This document shows, in pieces, positions 24,263-33,599 of a DNA stretch of 64,000 nt. Numbering within the stretch: position 1 is the stretch's first letter; each line of letters begins with the position of its first letter. The stretch comes from Streptomyces megasporus (GTDB lineage Bacteria > Actinomycetota > Actinomycetes > Streptomycetales > Streptomycetaceae), in the NCBI RefSeq assembly GCF_000718985.1, contig NZ_JODL01000013.1, positions 1 to 64,000 of the forward strand, read 5' to 3'. The notes beneath the pieces are model-generated. The model was not told where the DNA came from. It did no database searches and worked only from the letters and a program-made list of their open reading frames with translations. The translations under genes were made by a program, and so were the position numbers.

Positions 24263-24314
24263 AGAGTGAGAAAGAGCGGGCGGGGGAAGCCGGCCGCGGA
24301 GCGGAGGGGCGGGG

Positions 24315-25283
24315 TCAGGCGGCGGCCCGGCGGGCGAACCAGTCGATGGTCCGCTCCAGCCCCTCCTGCCAGTCGACGCGCGGCTCCCAGCCCAGCTTCT
24401 CCCTGGCCAGCGTGGTGTCCGGGCGGCGTCGGGCGGGGTCGTCGCCGGGGCGTTCGACGAAGGTGATGGGGGACGTGGAGCCGGTCAGCTTGACGATCCG
24501 ACGGGCGATGTCGAGGACCGTGGTCTCCTCCTCGCCGCCGATGTTGATCGGCCCCGGGTGATTACTCTCCGCGAGGGCCACGATGCCCGCCACGGTGTCG
24601 TCGACGTAGCACAGCGAGCGGGTCTGGCTGCCGTCCCCGGCCACCGTCAGCGGCTCGCCGGCCAGGGCCTGACGGATGAAGGTGGGCACCGCGCGGCCGT
24701 CCCCGGCCCGCATCCGCGGCCCGTAGGAGTTGAAGATCCGCACGATCGCGGTGTCCGTGCCGCGCGCCTGTCGGTGGGCGGTGACCAGCGCCTCGGCGTA
24801 CCGCTTGGCCTCGTCGTAGACGCTGCGCGGCCCGACGGGGTTGACGTTCCCCCAGTAGTCCTCGCGCTGCGGGTGGACCTGGGGGTCGCCGTACACCTCG
24901 GAGGTGGAGGCCAGCACCATCCGGGCACCGTCGCGGGCGGCCAGCTCCAGGGCGTTGCGGGTGCCGCTGCTGCCGGTCTCCAGGGTCTCCAACGGCAGCC
25001 GCAGGTAGTCCGCCGGGGAGGCGGGACAGGCCAGGTGGAACACCAGGTCGAAGGGGCCGCCGGGCAGGCCCGTCAGGGCGCCGGGCGCGCACACGTCGCG
25101 CCGGAGGAAGGCGAAACCCGGCCGGCCGAGCAGGTGGGCGACGTTGCTCTCGGAGCCCGAGAGCAGGTTGTCCACGGCGAGCACCCGCCAGCCGTCGTCG
25201 AGCAGTCGTTCGCACAGGTGCGAACCCACGAACCCGGCGCCACCGGTCACCACGGCCCGCCGCCGGTCACGTTCACCCATCAT
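24315..25283 (-). CDS. NAD-dependent epimerase/dehydratase, UDP-glucuronate decarboxylase-like
   Basis: A 322-residue extended SDR. GGAGFVG (14-20) binds NAD, ASTSEVYGDPQVHPQ (from about 125) and SVYDEAK with Y156/K160 are the catalytic region, and FNSYGPRMRAGDGRAVPTF plus DGSQTRSLCYVDD match UDP-xylose synthases closely. The likely reaction is UDP-glucuronate to UDP-xylose, or a related 4-keto sugar step. It lies 169 bases upstream of the heptose operon on the same strand and probably serves the same glycan. The second start ATG 25280 is possible. Confidence 0.85.
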   Translation of the reverse strand: MMGERDRRRAVVTGGAGFVGSHLCERLLDDGWRVLAVDNLLSGSESNVAHLLGRPGFAFLRRDVCAPGALTGLPGGPFDLVFHLACPASPADYLRLPLETLETGSSGTRNALELAARDGARMVLASTSEVYGDPQVHPQREDYWGNVNPVGPRSVYDEAKRYAEALVTAHRQARGTDTAIVRIFNSYGPRMRAGDGRAVPTFIRQALAGEPLTVAGDGSQTRSLCYVDDTVAGIVALAESNHPGPINIGGEEETTVLDIARRIVKLTGSTSPITFVERPGDDPARRRPDTTLAREKLGWEPRVDWQEGLERTIDWFARRAAA

Positions 25284-25343
25284 CGAGCAACCTCATTCCC
25301 TCTGGCTGGTGTAAGGGGGCGGCCTCCTGCGCACTCGGAAGGC

Positions 25344-25571
25344 ATGAACGACACGCACCCCGATCCGGACCCCGAACGCACGACCGGCCTCGAGAGCGGC
25401 GGCGGAGTGCCGCCCGGCGAGACGCCGCCGGGCGAGAGCAGCACGCCCGCGGGCGCCCCGGACCAGAACGCCAACACGCCGGCCGGTTGGGGGCCCGTCC
25501 CGCTGGTGGTGGTGCTCGTCCTGGCGGCCCTCATCGCCGCGTTCTTCCTCGCCTACGCAGTGGCGCTGTGA
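25344..25571 (+). CDS. Small single-pass membrane protein, DUF6480 type
   Basis: A 75-residue protein starting MNDTHPDPDPERTTGLESGG, followed by a Pro/Gly/Glu-rich segment and one membrane helix near the C-terminus (PLVVVLVLAALIAAFFLAYA). The pattern DPDP...GGGVPPGETPP matches small streptomycete proteins I know as DUF6480. The function is unknown. It is divergent from the epimerase gene, and its stop overlaps a possible GTG start of the pyruvyltransferase gene. Confidence 0.8.
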   Translation: MNDTHPDPDPERTTGLESGGGVPPGETPPGESSTPAGAPDQNANTPAGWGPVPLVVVLVLAALIAAFFLAYAVAL

Positions 25572-25585
25572 CCCCGAGTCCCCGA

Positions 25586-26515
25586 ATGGCCACACAGGAA
25601 ACCCCGAAGGTACTGCTCACGGGTTGGTTCACCTTCCTGCACGGCGAGGTGACGGCCGGCGACGAGCTGGCCCTGCGCCGTGTCCAGGAGGTGCTCGACC
25701 GCTCCGGCATCCCCCACGAGACGGCCTGGAGCCCCGGCTTCCGGCCGGACGCCATGAGCCTGGAGGACGCGCGCCCAGAGCGCTACAGCCACCTGGTCTT
25801 CGTCTGCGGCCCCCTGCACGGGCCCCGGGTCGCCGAACTCCACGAGCGCTACGCCCACTGCGTGCGCGTGGCCGTGGGCGTGTCCGTCGTGGACCCCGAC
25901 GATCCCGCCGTGCGCGGCTTCCACCACGTCCTGCCGCGTGACGCCCCCGGCGTCCGGACCAGCCCGGACCTGGCCGCCGCCGCGCCGCCGCTGTCCCCCA
26001 CCCCCGTGGTCGGGGTGGTGCTCACCCACGGACAGGGCGAGTACGGGCGGCGCCGGCGCCACGACGAGGCGGCCGGACGGATCACCGACTGGCTCGCGGG
26101 CCTCGACTGCGCCCGGCTGGAGCTGGACACCCGCCTGGCCCGCGACGACTGGCGGCTGTGCCGCACCCCCGCCCAGCTCCAGTCGGTGTTCGCCCGGCTC
26201 GACGTGGTGGTCACCGACCGGCTGCACGGCCTGGTGCTCGCCCTGCGCGCCGGGGTGCCGGCCCTGGCCGTCGACCCGGTGGCGGGCGGCGCGAAGGTGA
26301 CCGCCCAGGCGCGGGCGTACCGGTGGCCCGCCCTGATCCCGGTCGAGCGGCTCGGGGCCGGGGAGCTGAACCGGTGGTGGACGTGGTGCCTGGTCTCGGG
26401 CCGGGCGGCGGCGCGGCGGAGGCGGGACGCCTTTCGGGAGGTCCCCGGGGACGGCGACCTCGGCACCGCGCTGGTGGCGGCGCTGCGGGAGCGTCCCGCC
26501 GTCGCGCCGGGGTGA
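25586..26515 (+). CDS. Polysaccharide pyruvyl transferase family protein
   Basis: A 309-residue protein starting MATQETPKVLLTGWFTFLHG. The conserved C-terminal block VVTDRLHGLVLALRAGVPAL with GGAKVTAQARAYRWP matches the pyruvyltransferase (WcaK/CsaB-like) fold, which adds ketal pyruvate to glycans. GTG 25568 overlaps the DUF6480 stop as GTGA and is an equally possible start. It is adjacent to the heptose cluster on the other strand, so a role in decorating that glycan is plausible but unproven. Confidence 0.75.
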   Translation: MATQETPKVLLTGWFTFLHGEVTAGDELALRRVQEVLDRSGIPHETAWSPGFRPDAMSLEDARPERYSHLVFVCGPLHGPRVAELHERYAHCVRVAVGVSVVDPDDPAVRGFHHVLPRDAPGVRTSPDLAAAAPPLSPTPVVGVVLTHGQGEYGRRRRHDEAAGRITDWLAGLDCARLELDTRLARDDWRLCRTPAQLQSVFARLDVVVTDRLHGLVLALRAGVPALAVDPVAGGAKVTAQARAYRWPALIPVERLGAGELNRWWTWCLVSGRAAARRRRDAFREVPGDGDLGTALVAALRERPAVAPG

Positions 26516-26528
26516 GCCCGCGCGGAAC

Positions 26529-26573
26529 GCCGCGCGAAGCGTCGGAGGGCGTGTCGCCGACGCCTCGCGCGGC
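26529..26573. terminator. Bidirectional terminator
   Basis: Arms 26529-26545 and 26557-26573 form a 17-bp stem with one mismatch and an 11-base loop between convergent genes. Confidence 0.75.
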
Positions 26574-26608
26574 GGGCCTCGGGGACGACATGCCGACGTG
26601 TCGACGTG

Positions 26609-27727
26609 TCAGGGCCGTGCGCCCACCCCGGTGGCGATCTCGCGCAGCCGTCCGCCGTCCGCCACCGGGGCCAGCGGAGCCGTCGGCGCGCCCGCGACCT
26701 CGCGCATGCCGCGCAGCAGCTCCCGGAGCGCCTCCCGCGACGAGTACCGCGGAGTCCAGCCCAGCTCCCGCTCGGCCCGGCCGCGGTCCATCACCGGCAG
26801 CCGCAGGAACGCGTCGAGCAACTCCGGCGCGGCGGGCGTCAGCCGCAGCCGCCACGCGGCGGCCACCGCGGCCCGCACCGGCCCCACCGGCAGCCGTACG
26901 ATCCGGGCGCCGAGCAGGTCGGCCAGCACGGAGGCGTCGACCACCGGGTCGGCGGCCAGGTTGAAGGCGCCGTGCACCGGCCGGACGATCGCGAGCCGGT
27001 ACGCCTCGGCGGCGTCGTCGGTGTGCAGCGCCTGGAAGCGCAGCCCCGGCAGGTCCGGCACGACGGGCACCAGGGAGGACCGGACCAGCCGCTGGGGCAG
27101 GAACGGCCCGACGAACAGCCGCCGCTGCTCGCTCGCCGACTCCCGCTTGAAGAGGAAGCCGGGCCGCATCCGCACCACACGGACCTCGGGGTGCTCGCGC
27201 TCGAAGCCGTCCAGCAGCCGCTCCACGTACGCCTTCTCCCGGCAGTACGCGGCGTCCGGCCGACCGCCGTGGGTCGGCCAGGACTCGTCCACGGGCCGAT
27301 CCTGGGGACCGGGGGAGTAGGCCCCGACCGAGGAGGCGTACACCAGCGCGGGGACCTCGGCCGCCGCCACCGCGCGCAACACCCGGGCGGTGCCCAGCAC
27401 GTTGGTGCGCCAGGTGATCAGCGGGGCGTGCGTGGGCTGGATCAGCCAGGCCAGGTGGACCACGGCGTCGGCGCCCCGGAACAGGTCGGTCAGCCGTTCC
27501 TCGGTGGCCCGTCCCACCCGGTCCTCGTCGGAGCCGTCGCCGCCGGCCCCGATGTCCACGCTCGCCCACTCGGACTTCGGGGGCGTCCACAGCGGTGTGC
27601 GACGGGCGACGCCCAGCACCGAGGCGACGCGCGACTCCTTCCCCAGACACGCCAGCACCGAGGTGCCCACGTTGCCGGTGGCGCCCAGGACCACCACGCG
27701 CAGGCCCGCCTCGTCCCGTTCGCTCAT
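26609..27727 (-). CDS. NAD-dependent epimerase / SDR family oxidoreductase
   Basis: A 372-residue extended SDR with VVVLGATGNVGTSVLACLG as the Rossmann loop, VVHLAW, YASSVGAYSPGP and a YCREK in place of YxxxK. It differs from the UDP-xylose synthase nearby and resembles general sugar-nucleotide or dihydroflavonol-like reductases, so the substrate is unclear. A strong sigma-B-type promoter lies about 140 bases upstream, suggesting stress induction rather than membership of the glycan operon. Confidence 0.8.
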   Translation of the reverse strand: MSERDEAGLRVVVLGATGNVGTSVLACLGKESRVASVLGVARRTPLWTPPKSEWASVDIGAGGDGSDEDRVGRATEERLTDLFRGADAVVHLAWLIQPTHAPLITWRTNVLGTARVLRAVAAAEVPALVYASSVGAYSPGPQDRPVDESWPTHGGRPDAAYCREKAYVERLLDGFEREHPEVRVVRMRPGFLFKRESASEQRRLFVGPFLPQRLVRSSLVPVVPDLPGLRFQALHTDDAAEAYRLAIVRPVHGAFNLAADPVVDASVLADLLGARIVRLPVGPVRAAVAAAWRLRLTPAAPELLDAFLRLPVMDRGRAERELGWTPRYSSREALRELLRGMREVAGAPTAPLAPVADGGRLREIATGVGARP

Positions 27728-27866
27728 CTCGCCATCTCCCCTCGCGGCCCCGTCGGGGTGTCTTCAGTGTTCTTCGACGTTCTTCGGTGCTTTTCGGTGT
27801 TTTTCGACGTCCGTCGACCGTTTCCGTCGTCTCGCCGCTCCCCACGTGCGGAGAGCGCTGCGCTGG

Positions 27867-27891
27867 GTACCCGTGTCTCCGACGGGGAAAC
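27867..27891 (-). promoter_or_regulatory. Sigma-B-type promoter, exact GTTT-N15-GGGTAC
   Basis: On the minus strand GTTT (27891-27888) is followed after 15 bases by GGGTAC (27872-27867), fully matching the Streptomyces sigma-B consensus GNNT-N14-16-GGGTAY. It drives the SDR gene starting at 27727. Confidence 0.78.
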
Positions 27892-28027
27892 GATTCGCCC
27901 GCGTCCGGGTGCTTCCGTCCCCCTGCGTCACCGGGCCACGCGAGGGGGCCCGGGATCCACACAGGACCGGTGTTTCCGCCACCGCGCGCGGGTGCCGCGC
28001 GAGACGCGGAAGGAGGGAAGGTGCGGC

Positions 28028-28411
28028 ATGCTGGTCAGCCTCCTGGCGTTATTGGTCGGCTACCTGACGGCTGCTCTGGTGACGGCCCGGGTGGGATACG
28101 GCATCGAACGCGCCCGGATCATCGAACTCGAGCGTGACTGGCACGCCGACGAGGACCCGGTCGAACGCTTCCGGACCCAAGGGCAGTCGGTGGCCGCCTC
28201 GACGGCCTTCCTCTACGGGCTGGCCTGGCCGATCGTCGTGCCGGCCTACTTCTTCTACCGCTGCGCCGCCCTGGTGATCATGCGACGGCCCCCGGCCACC
28301 CCCTACGAGCGTGCCGCCCGCGCCGAGCGGCTCGACGCGCGCATCCGCGAACTGGAGGAGTCGCTCGGGCTGCGCGGACGCGCGCTGGACGAGAACGGAC
28401 CGTTGTCCTGA
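28028..28411 (+). CDS. Conserved small membrane protein
   Basis: A 127-residue protein with two hydrophobic segments (MLVSLLALLVGYLTAALVTA and FLYGLAWPIVVPAYFFYRCA) separated by a charged loop, and a C-terminal amphipathic helix (RAERLDARIRELEESLGLRG) that may be a coiled coil. I do not recognise the family. ATG 28028 has GAAGG seven bases upstream. A partial sigma-B-like element (GTTT-N14-GGGTGC at 27972-27995) lies close upstream. Confidence 0.7.
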   Translation: MLVSLLALLVGYLTAALVTARVGYGIERARIIELERDWHADEDPVERFRTQGQSVAASTAFLYGLAWPIVVPAYFFYRCAALVIMRRPPATPYERAARAERLDARIRELEESLGLRGRALDENGPLS

Positions 28412-28768
28412 ACCGTCGCGACCGTCACCCCGGCGGCCGGTCCGGCGGCCGGGTCTTCGCCGTCGTCGCGGGTCCGGGCCGCCACGCGGGGCTGTGCTCC
28501 GACCACGTGCGATCACCTGCGACCGCGTGCGCGCCGAGGCGCGGATCGCCGGTGAGTCGCGCGGCGGGGACCGGGCCACCCGAGGGCCGAAGGCCCGTCA
28601 CGCGCCGTGCAGGGTGCGCGCGGGCGGAGGGCTGACCGCGAGTCACCCGACGGCCCACGGCCGGGACGGCGGGGGGAAGCGGGTGAAGGGCACGGCCGCG
28701 TCCGAGGCGGCGACACCATCACGCGGTGTATGTGGTGATATATATGCTTACGCCTGGTTTCCCCGGGA
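28412..28768. other. 357-bp intergenic region with the probable mrp promoter
   Basis: There is no convincing gene. Near the 3' end an inverted repeat ACACC-N7-GGTGT (28713-28729) is followed by an unusually AT-rich stretch with TGATATATATGC (about 28735-28746), only some 25 bases before mrpA. It could contain the -10 and an operator for the antiporter operon. Confidence 0.5.
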
Positions 28769-31684
28769 GTGCCCTTGTTGGTTCTGATCACCGCTCACGC
28801 CGTCGTGGCCGCCGTCCTCCCCGCCCTCGAGGCGCGCATCGGCCGTGCCGTCTGGGTGGTCGCCGCGCTGGTGCCGCTGGCCACACTGGTCTGGGCGGGG
28901 GCGCTCACCCCGACCGTCCTGGACGGCGGGGCCCCCCTCGAAAACCTCCCCTGGGCACCCTCGTTGGGCCTCGACGCCGTCATGCGACTGGACGCGCTCT
29001 CGCTGCTGATGGTCTTCGTCGTCAGCGGCGTCGGAGCTGCCGTCCTGTTCTACTCCGCCCACTACACCCAGGAGGAGCACGGCCGCGAGTCCGCGCTGCT
29101 GCTCCTCTTCGCCGGGGTGATGCTCGGCCTGGTCACCGCCGACAACCTGCTGGTCCTCTACGTCTTCTGGGAACTGACCACCGTGGTGTCGTTCCTGCTC
29201 ATCGCGGGGCGCGGCCGCACCAGGGAGCACCGCGACGCCGCCGAGGAGGCACTGGTGGTCACCACGGGCGGTGGGCTGACCATGCTGCTCGGCTTCCTGA
29301 TGCTGGGCGAGGCGGCGGGCACCTACCGTGTCTCCGAACTGGTCGCCGACCCCCCGAGCGGCGGATACGTGCCCGCCGCGCTGGTGCTCGTCCTGATCGG
29401 CGTCTTCACCAAGTCCGCGCAGATGCCCCTCCACGGCTGGTTGCCCGCCGCGATGGTGGCGCCCACCCCGGTGAGCGCCTACCTCCACGCGGCCGCCATG
29501 GTCAAGGCGGGGGTGTACCTGGTGGCCAGGCTGGCCCCGGGCTTCGCCGACGTCGCGCCCTGGCGACCCCTGGTCCTCACCGTCGGCCTGGTCTCGCTGC
29601 TGTTCGGCGCGTGGCGGGCGCTGTGGGAGAGGGACCTCAAACGCGTCCTGGCGTACGGCACCGTCAGCGAACTCGGCCTGCTGATCGCGCTGTTCGGGTA
29701 CGGCACCCGCAACGCCGTGCTCGCCGGCGAGGTGATGCTCCTGGCGCACGCCACCTTCAAGTCCGCGCTGTTCCTCGTCACCGGGCTGATCGAGCACCAC
29801 ACCGGCACCCGTGATCTGGGGCGGCTGTCCGGCCTGGGCCGCCGCCGGCCGGTGCTGCTGACGATGGCCGTGCTCGCCGCCGCCTCCATGGCCGGACTGC
29901 CGCCACTGGTCGGCTATCTGGGCCACGAGGCGTACTTCGACACCTTCTGGAAGGCGGCCCGGCTCGGCGCCGGATGGGGCGAGCCGTGGATCGTGGCGGC
30001 GCTCACCGTCGGATCGGCGCTGACCGTGGCCTACGCGGCCCGCTTCCTGTGGGGCGCGTTCGGCGACAAGTCCGGTGTGCGGTCGCCACCGGCGGACGAC
30101 CCCGCGGACCGGGGCATCGGCATGGCGGCGCCCATCGGCGTCCTGGTGGCCGCCGCCCTGGTGATGGGCGTGTGGTATCCCGGCACCGAGACCTTCACCG
30201 AGCCCTACGCCGCTCAAATGCCGCGACTCCAGGAGCCCTACCACCTCGCGCTCTGGCACGGCGTGACCCCCGCCCTCGCCCTGTCCGTCGGCACCCTGCT
30301 GGCGGGTCTGCTCATCCACCGCGACCGCGCCGCCCTGGCCGTGGTGCGCGCCCGGTCGCCCCGACTGCCCGACGTGCAGGAGGGCTACCGGTGGCTGCGC
30401 CACGGGCTGGACGGGGCGGCCGTGTGGTTCACCCGCCGCACCCAGGTCGGCTCCCTGCCGGCCTACCTGACCGTGATGCTGACGATCGTGCTGGTGGTGC
30501 CCGGCACCGCCCTGCTGCTGAGGGAGTCGCCGCTGACCGTCCCGCCGCTGTGGGCCTCGGCCATCCAGGTGCCGCTCGCCGTGGTGGTGTTGGCCTCGGC
30601 GGTCGCCCTCGCCCGCGTACGGCGCCGGCTGTCCGCGGCCCTGCTGGTCGGAGTGGTCGGCTACGGGGTCGCGGGATTCTTCCTGGTGCAGGGCGCGCCG
30701 GACCTGGCGCTCACCCAGTTCCTCGTCGAGACGCTGACCCTGGTGATCATCGTCCTGGTCCTGCGCGGTCTGCCGGCCCGGTTCGGCGCCCGGGCCGGCA
30801 CGCTCCGCGTCCGACGGCTGCGGCTGGCGCTGTCCGTGGCGGCCGGGGTGCTCGTCGGACTGCTCGCCATGGTCGCCTCGGCGGTCCGGAAGGAGCCCGA
30901 GGCGTCCGCCTACTACATGGCCCACGCGGAGGAGGCCGGAGCCCACAACGTCGTCAACGCCATCCTCGTGGACTTCCGCGCCATGGACACCCTCGGCGAG
31001 ATCGCCGTGTTGCTGGTGACGGCCATCGGGGTGGGCTCCCTGCTCACCCTGCGCGGCGCGCGGAGCGCGGGGGCGAGAACGATCCGGAGCAGGCTCCCGG
31101 CCGCGAACCGGGACCCCAGGACCGCGCGGTGGGACGTGCCGCGGAGCGAGTGGCTGCCGGAGGCGCGGCACCTGCCCCTCCACGACCGCTCGATGCTGTT
31201 GGAGATCGTCACCTGGGTGCTGTTCCCGGCCATCCTGGCGTTCTCGGTCCACCTGCTCTACTCCGGCCACCTGCGCCCCGGGGGCGGCTTCGCCGGAGGG
31301 CTGGTGGCGGGGCAGGCGTTCGCGCTGCGCCATCTGGTCGGAGGCCGGGTCGGCGCCGCCTTCCACCGACTGGCCGACCCCCGCGTCATCGCGGGCGCGG
31401 GACTGGCCCTGGCCGCGATCGCGGGACTGGCCCCGATCGTCTTCGGCGGCGTACCGCTGACCAGCGCGCTGCTGGACTGGACGCTGCCGGTGTTCGGCCA
31501 CGTCAAGGTGGCCACCAGCGTGGTCTTCGACACCGGGATCTACCTGCTGGTCGTCGGAGTGTGCCTGAGGCTGCTGACCGCGGTGGGGCCGCTACAGGTG
31601 TCCGTCGAGGAGAGCGTCCAGGCGGCCGGCGACGAGCCCGGGGTGCCCACCGCACCCGACGACCGCGGGAGCCGCGACCGATGA
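28769..31684 (+). CDS. mrpA: Na+/H+ antiporter subunit A with fused MrpB domain
   Basis: A 971-residue polytopic protein related to complex I subunit NuoL. MrpA-type proton channel motifs include LMVFVVSGVGAAVLFYSAHY, TKSAQMPLHGWLPAAMVAPT and PVSAYLHAAAMVKAGVY. The C-terminal 160 residues (EIVTWVLFPAILAFSVHLLY, then HLRPGGGFAGGL) are an MrpB domain, the usual fused arrangement in actinobacteria, which explains the absence of a separate mrpB. It is the core of the Mrp Na+(Li+)/H+ antiporter for pH and sodium homeostasis. GTG 28769 is used; TTG 28775 with GGGAG five bases before it is an alternative. Confidence 0.93.
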   Translation: MPLLVLITAHAVVAAVLPALEARIGRAVWVVAALVPLATLVWAGALTPTVLDGGAPLENLPWAPSLGLDAVMRLDALSLLMVFVVSGVGAAVLFYSAHYTQEEHGRESALLLLFAGVMLGLVTADNLLVLYVFWELTTVVSFLLIAGRGRTREHRDAAEEALVVTTGGGLTMLLGFLMLGEAAGTYRVSELVADPPSGGYVPAALVLVLIGVFTKSAQMPLHGWLPAAMVAPTPVSAYLHAAAMVKAGVYLVARLAPGFADVAPWRPLVLTVGLVSLLFGAWRALWERDLKRVLAYGTVSELGLLIALFGYGTRNAVLAGEVMLLAHATFKSALFLVTGLIEHHTGTRDLGRLSGLGRRRPVLLTMAVLAAASMAGLPPLVGYLGHEAYFDTFWKAARLGAGWGEPWIVAALTVGSALTVAYAARFLWGAFGDKSGVRSPPADDPADRGIGMAAPIGVLVAAALVMGVWYPGTETFTEPYAAQMPRLQEPYHLALWHGVTPALALSVGTLLAGLLIHRDRAALAVVRARSPRLPDVQEGYRWLRHGLDGAAVWFTRRTQVGSLPAYLTVMLTIVLVVPGTALLLRESPLTVPPLWASAIQVPLAVVVLASAVALARVRRRLSAALLVGVVGYGVAGFFLVQGAPDLALTQFLVETLTLVIIVLVLRGLPARFGARAGTLRVRRLRLALSVAAGVLVGLLAMVASAVRKEPEASAYYMAHAEEAGAHNVVNAILVDFRAMDTLGEIAVLLVTAIGVGSLLTLRGARSAGARTIRSRLPAANRDPRTARWDVPRSEWLPEARHLPLHDRSMLLEIVTWVLFPAILAFSVHLLYSGHLRPGGGFAGGLVAGQAFALRHLVGGRVGAAFHRLADPRVIAGAGLALAAIAGLAPIVFGGVPLTSALLDWTLPVFGHVKVATSVVFDTGIYLLVVGVCLRLLTAVGPLQVSVEESVQAAGDEPGVPTAPDDRGSRDR

Positions 31685-32052
31685 CGACACTCGACCTGAC
31701 GGGGGCCGTGGTGGTGGGCGGACTGTTCGCCGTCGGTTTCCACCTGTTGCTGCAACGTTCCCTGATGAGGCTGCTGTTCGGCTTCCTCGTGCTCGGGCAC
31801 GCCACCAACCTGCTGGTGCTGCTGGCCTCCGGCCCACCGGGCAAACCCCCGGTCCTCGGGGAGGGCCAGGAGGCCGAGGCGTTCGCCGATCCGCTGCCAC
31901 AGGCCATGGCCCTGACCGCCATCGTCATCACCTTCGGCATCACCACCCTGCTGCTGGCCCTGGTGTACCGGAGCTGGTACCTGCTCGGACACGACCAGGT
32001 CCGCGACGACGTCGAGGACCGCAGGCTGGGAGAGGAGAGGGAAGCACAGTGA
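31681..32052 (+). CDS. mrpC: Na+/H+ antiporter subunit C
   Basis: A 123-residue NuoK-like protein with three membrane helices (LTGAVVVGGLFAVGFHLLL; LLFGFLVLGHATNLLVLLAS; ALTAIVITFGITTLLLALVY). The DPLPQAMALTAIVI segment is typical of MrpC. ATGA overlaps with the mrpA stop, and the mrpD GTG overlaps its own stop, so translation is coupled across the operon. Confidence 0.92.
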   Translation: MTTLDLTGAVVVGGLFAVGFHLLLQRSLMRLLFGFLVLGHATNLLVLLASGPPGKPPVLGEGQEAEAFADPLPQAMALTAIVITFGITTLLLALVYRSWYLLGHDQVRDDVEDRRLGEEREAQ

Positions 32053-33599
32053 CGGACTGGCTGCTCTTCGCGCCCGTGCTGCTGCCCGTGTTGGTGGCGG
32101 GCCTCTCCCTGACCGTGTGGCGCAAGCCCGACGCCCAGCGGCTGCTGGGCCTCGGGGTGCTCACCGCGATGCTGGTGGACGCCGTGGTCCTGCTGGTGCT
32201 GACCGACCGGCGCGGTCCGCTGGCGTTCGACGTCGGCGGCTGGCCGGCCCCGGCCGGGATCTCCCTGGTGATCGACCGGCTGTCGGCGCTGCTGCTGACG
32301 GTGGCCCTGGCGGTGACGCTCGCCGTGCTCTTCTTCGCCGTCGGACAGGGCAACACCGAGGGCGGCGACCCCGTCCACGCCCCGTTCCACCCCTCCTACC
32401 TGCTGCTGACGGCCGGGGTCTGTCTGGCCTTCCTCGCCGGGGACCTGTTCAACCTCTTCGTGGCGTTCGAGCTGATGCTCGCCTCCTCGTACGTGCTGAT
32501 CAACCTGGACGCGGGCGAGAACCGCATCCGGGCCGGAATGACGTACGTCATCACCAGCCTGCTGTCGTCGTTGCTCTTCCTCACCGCCATCGGGCTGGTC
32601 TACGCCGCCACCGGCACGGTCAACCTGGCCGACCTGGGCAACCGGATGCCCGGACTCCCCGACGGCCTCCAGACCGTGCTCAGCCTGCTGCTGCTGATCG
32701 TGTTCGGCATCAAGGCCGCCGTGGTGCCGCTGCACTTCTGGCTGCCGGACAGCTACCCCACCGCGCCGGCCCCCATCACCGCCGTCCTGGCCGCGCTGCT
32801 GACCAAGGTCGGTCTGTACGCCATGGTGCGGACCCAGACCCTGCTCTTCCCCCGGACGGAACCCTGGATGCCCCTGCTGATCGCGGCCGCGGTCACCCTG
32901 CTGGTGGGCACCCTGGGCGCCATCGCCCAACAGGACCTCAACCGGCTGCTGTCCTTCGTCCTGGTCGGGCACATCGGCTACATGCTCTTCGGGCTCTCCC
33001 TGTACTCCGTCACCGGGCTCACCGGGACCATCCTCTACGCCATGCACCACATCGCCGTGCAGGCGGCGCTGTTCCTGATCGCCGGCATGGTGGCGGGCTG
33101 GGGCGGCAGCGCGAAGCTGCCGGTGCTGGCGCGGGCGGCCCCGCCACCGGTGATACTGGCGATCCTGTTCCTGATCTCCGCCCTCAGCCTGGCCGGCATC
33201 CCGCCGCTCTCCGGCTTCGTCGCCAAGCTCATCCTGCTGCAGGCCGGAGTGGAGCAGGGCGGCGCGGCCGCCTACGTCCTGCTGGCCGCCGCCCTGCTCA
33301 CCAGCCTGTTGACCCTGTACGCGATGGCCAAGGTGTGGCGGGCGGTGTTCGCCGCGGGCACCGAACGGCCGCCCGCCGTACGGAGGCACGGCGCCCGCAC
33401 GCGGCTGATGGTCGGGGCCGCCGGCGGCACGGTGCTGATCGGCGTGCTGGTGGCGGTGGCCGCCGAACCGGTGGCCCGGGTCGGCGAGCGCGCCGCGGCG
33501 GACCTGATGGAGCCCGACGCCTACCAGGAGGCCGTGCTCCAGGACCGCTCCGGCGACCTCGACGACATCGGACGGACCGGAGAGAGGGGGCACCGGTGA
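32049..33599 (+). CDS. mrpD: Na+/H+ antiporter subunit D
   Basis: A 516-residue NuoN/NuoM-like protein with about 14 helices. AGDLFNLFVAFELMLASSYV and KAAVVPLHFWLPDSYPTAPA are conserved proton-path segments with the key glutamate and lysine in place. It starts at GTG 32049 overlapping mrpC. It pairs with MrpA in the membrane arm of the antiporter. Confidence 0.93.
   Translation: MTDWLLFAPVLLPVLVAGLSLTVWRKPDAQRLLGLGVLTAMLVDAVVLLVLTDRRGPLAFDVGGWPAPAGISLVIDRLSALLLTVALAVTLAVLFFAVGQGNTEGGDPVHAPFHPSYLLLTAGVCLAFLAGDLFNLFVAFELMLASSYVLINLDAGENRIRAGMTYVITSLLSSLLFLTAIGLVYAATGTVNLADLGNRMPGLPDGLQTVLSLLLLIVFGIKAAVVPLHFWLPDSYPTAPAPITAVLAALLTKVGLYAMVRTQTLLFPRTEPWMPLLIAAAVTLLVGTLGAIAQQDLNRLLSFVLVGHIGYMLFGLSLYSVTGLTGTILYAMHHIAVQAALFLIAGMVAGWGGSAKLPVLARAAPPPVILAILFLISALSLAGIPPLSGFVAKLILLQAGVEQGGAAAYVLLAAALLTSLLTLYAMAKVWRAVFAAGTERPPAVRRHGARTRLMVGAAGGTVLIGVLVAVAAEPVARVGERAAADLMEPDAYQEAVLQDRSGDLDDIGRTGERGHR

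Noticed and set aside
28748..31501. Minus-strand frame of about 917 codons opposite mrpA
   Set aside because: It is a shadow of mrpA with Gln/Gly/His-rich translation typical of the antisense of membrane proteins.
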